The translations under genes and the position numbers were made by a program. A DNA stretch of 64,000 nt from JBBQLG01 sp964251665 (lineage in GTDB: Bacteria > Bacteroidota > Bacteroidia > Cytophagales > Spirosomataceae), in assembly GCA_964251665.1 (NCBI GenBank), contig CAXUKO010000001.1, forward strand, positions 62,001-126,000, given 5' to 3'. The notes under the pieces are model-generated. The model was not told the origin of the DNA. It did no database searches and saw only the letters and a program-made list of their open reading frames with translations. This document shows, piece by piece, positions 63,001 to 64,000 of the stretch. Every line of letters starts with the position of its first letter. The first letter of the stretch is position 1.

Positions 63001-64000
63001 GGCAGATAAGAAAAGTTGATTTACCGTTTTTTCAATATTTGCCCATTCTGGGTTTGTAAGGTTATCTATTCCCGCTAACGATGGTCTGTCCAACAGTACC
63101 CCAAGTTCGCTGTCTGCATTAGTCAAATCATTAATCGTCTGAACTTCAGGTGAAGCATTACCAAACTGAGCAAACTTACCCTTGATCGCCTGAAAAGTCT
63201 GTAGGGTTCCAATAAGCCTTTTTAAAAGACCTCCTATCTCCATCAAATCCTGTTGGGGAAAATATGGTGATTCGCTGCCATAAAAAGGAGATTGCCGGGC
63301 AGGTCCATATTCTTTAACTCGACGACATGCTTCCTGTAAAACTGTCATTCGATCAGTAATTTGTTCAGCGGTCCAAGAGTGAACGTCTTTAATGCCGCCA
63401 ATCAGTTGAGGGGCTATACTTTTACAGCGGTTGAGTAGTTGATTCTGTTCGCCAATAGCCCGATAAGGCGTATAGCCGGTTTCAGCAATAGGTTCGGTTA
63501 ATTGGTGGTAGTAGGTTTGAAGAGCTTGCCGGGATGCGATGAGCCTGTTTAGATCTCCGTTGTAGTCAGCTATTTTCATGGAATTCGCCCTAAGGGTTTT
63601 CTCCAATTCAGCAACTACCGCTTTTGGCCTTGCCTTGTGACTGTGCAACTCTAGACATACTTGGCCTAATCCAATGTTATCAAGACGACGTTTAACGACA
63701 TCCAGTGCAGCCATTTTTTCGGCTACGAAGAGAACCTTTTTCCCCTGCCGAACCGCAGATGCGATGAGGTTTGCAATCGTTTGTGACTTACCGGTACCAG
63801 GCGGACCCTGAATAATTAGGTGATGACCTTGAAGCGCCGTGCGGATAGCCTGCATTTGTGAGCTATCTGCTTCAACAACGTTGTCTAATTCGTCGGCTTT
63901 CAGTTCGTTTATGTCAATTTCCTTAACATTGGCATCGCTGTCGTATAGTACTCCATTGCCGCTCAGTAATGCTTCAACGGTTGCTAAACCACTTCCACTC
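60031..64000 (-). CDS. Very large SF1 helicase with MTES_1575-like nuclease and DUF3320-like domain (5' end outside window)
   Basis: The frame stays open to the window edge, so the protein is longer than the 1,322 residues visible. The order from the N-terminal side is: P-loop GPPGTGKSQTIAN; a long helical insert; Walker B FDEASQVKP and GDKQQMPPS; helicase motifs SVQGDERDIIFVSVG and NVLFTRAKEQ; a restriction-like domain with FRIDLGVRDP and GIECDGATYHRS; and a C-terminal domain resembling DUF3320. This architecture is found in proteins linked to phage defence or DNA repair. Its own role is unproven. Confidence 0.85.
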   Translation of the reverse strand, partial: SGSGLATVEALLSGNGVLYDSDANVKEIDINELKADELDNVVEADSSQMQAIRTALQGHHLIIQGPPGTGKSQTIANLIASAVRQGKKVLFVAEKMAALDVVKRRLDNIGLGQVCLELHSHKARPKAVVAELEKTLRANSMKIADYNGDLNRLIASRQALQTYYHQLTEPIAETGYTPYRAIGEQNQLLNRCKSIAPQLIGGIKDVHSWTAEQITDRMTVLQEACRRVKEYGPARQSPFYGSESPYFPQQDLMEIGGLLKRLIGTLQTFQAIKGKFAQFGNASPEVQTINDLTNADSELGVLLDRPSLAGIDNLTNPEWANIEKTVNQLFLSAHQLQQRQAYVQEQFVSNSLTINLYPIRQAYQEHSGKWYKRFISDFMKNQKALQVVCKNALPKAIATQIALIDTLIAYQEAIQQLEKELPRIRQFIPGAATDEFGWLDTETACRYISTVHQKIKDGRINKWVIYHLNNDIEEYQQLLSTLSKALNQWQEYLPVFYQLSGFPKDDKSMLAYSKIPLATLIQQFECMTHWVNKLPNLGSWNASKENLKKQGLNVLISHLESESVDPDQIYDSFCYTFYTALSDHARKSRPQLHQLNSTELKHTTTQYSQLERTLLEINRARVMQTFLSGKPSQTIGGKSIGEMAILKQQIEKPKLAIRELFTKAGQAIQALKPVIMMSPLSIARNLEQQAMQFDLVIFDEASQVKPIDAFGALLRAKQAVVVGDKQQMPPSNYFDKSVSDEEITDEEDTDDQFAQETESILQLFAGRNVRSTMLQWHYRSRHDSLIQVSNHFFYDDELIVVPSPVRKTDNLGLHLRRVPSIYQPKVGNDLEADAIVSAVAEHARSRPDKTLGVVALNMAQMDCIENKMEKVRLTDPDLDSFMIAHPDEPFFVKNLESVQGDERDIIFVSVGFGRQKDNSLHMKFGPVNAEGGHRRLNVLFTRAKEQCIIFTGLASSDIRLSADDAGKQQGLRVLKEFLQFAETGTLSVTHSVGGGTESPFEEAVKQIMEQAGYTIDTQIGASGFRIDLGVRDPAFPNETRYLAGIECDGATYHRSRIARDRDHVRQQVLEGMGWHIYRIWSTDWFNNSVAETRKLLEHLEVLKAQRLIRPTTIEPDSYGIPTFISIVNEPQEIIADSLISIPYKSATLPYRKAINGLDKESDYKLIEIARQLMETEGPAHIEYIMKRIGDAYCVSRIGSRIEDHLLSAFKFAIARKGIIQDGTFLWLATPSLNVQIRCRESMEDSFRKIEWVPPQEIQATMLAILKQNYAAESQELMQATIKILGFQKLTEKVKETVKPNIQSLVHKNLIQDDGSKIKLVTP

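Overview
The window reads as a chromosomal segment of a Bacteroidota bacterium of the order Cytophagales, most like Spirosoma or a close relative. The reasons are the Bacteroidota promoter signature (TTTG, a spacer, then TAnnTTTG) ahead of several genes, start regions without Shine-Dalgarno sequences, many lipoproteins and outer-membrane barrel proteins, type-B ribosomal protein L31, the RimB-RimK pair, and Bacteroidota-type families (DUF2480, LVIVD repeats, DUF6089-like barrels, DUF6934-like). Genus is an inference from protein resemblance.

Layout. 0-1.6 kb: end of a fibre-like surface protein, hisIE and a small holin-like membrane protein. 1.8-7.8 kb: an ECF sigma factor overlapping an anti-sigma-like membrane protein, then a run of lipoproteins (a DUF6438-like protein, a serpin, an LVIVD-repeat protein) and a barrel protein, ending in two very long hairpins. 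7.9-15.0 kb, all on minus: typA, three small secreted proteins, a dienelactone hydrolase, an exonuclease, an S41 peptidase and an ABA4-like membrane protein. 15.05-24.8 kb: three perfect DnaA boxes, a photolyase, a barrel protein, an MFS exporter, alpha-L-fucosidase, an HGSNAT-like acyltransferase, an FkbM methyltransferase and a D-aminoacylase-like amidohydrolase. 24.8-27.1 kb: a small AT-rich accessory patch with a DUF6934-like two-gene unit and orphan genes. 27.2-34.3 kb: nrdA, rpmE2, and the overlapping run glmU-like, holB, rimB, rimK. 34.4-41.6 kb: DUF2480, mazEF, uvrA, mgtC, a barrel protein and a GMC oxidoreductase. 41.7-50.7 kb: a membrane protein, an SMP-30 lactonase, a cytosine deaminase-like enzyme, a nucleotidyltransferase pair, rnr, a PolB-like exonuclease, lipB and yraN. 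50.9-57.6 kb: a TetR-regulated tripartite RND efflux operon. 57.6-58.6 kb: a xisH-xisI cassette. 58.7-64 kb: a metallophosphoesterase and the 3' part of a very large helicase-nuclease.

The strongest signal is at 57.46-58.59 kb. The overlapping pair xisH-xisI lies between two directly repeated copies (about 138 bp, 8 mismatches) of the 3' end of the RND permease gene. The upstream copy completes the permease reading frame and the downstream copy is an untranslated remnant. Six of the eight differences are silent in the permease frame. This looks like a small insertion that rebuilt the gene end it entered. XisH and XisI were first described as factors needed for excision of a cyanobacterial element, and XisH carries a PD-(D/E)XK-like nuclease motif.

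Other signals: a mazEF promoter embedded in a 21-bp-arm palindrome; mutually exclusive hairpins in front of rnr; a cluster of DnaA boxes running into the photolyase start codon; two unclassified two-gene units that resemble toxin-antitoxin layouts; and a set of unusually long, perfect hairpins at gene ends. No tRNA, rRNA, insertion sequence or CRISPR array was seen.
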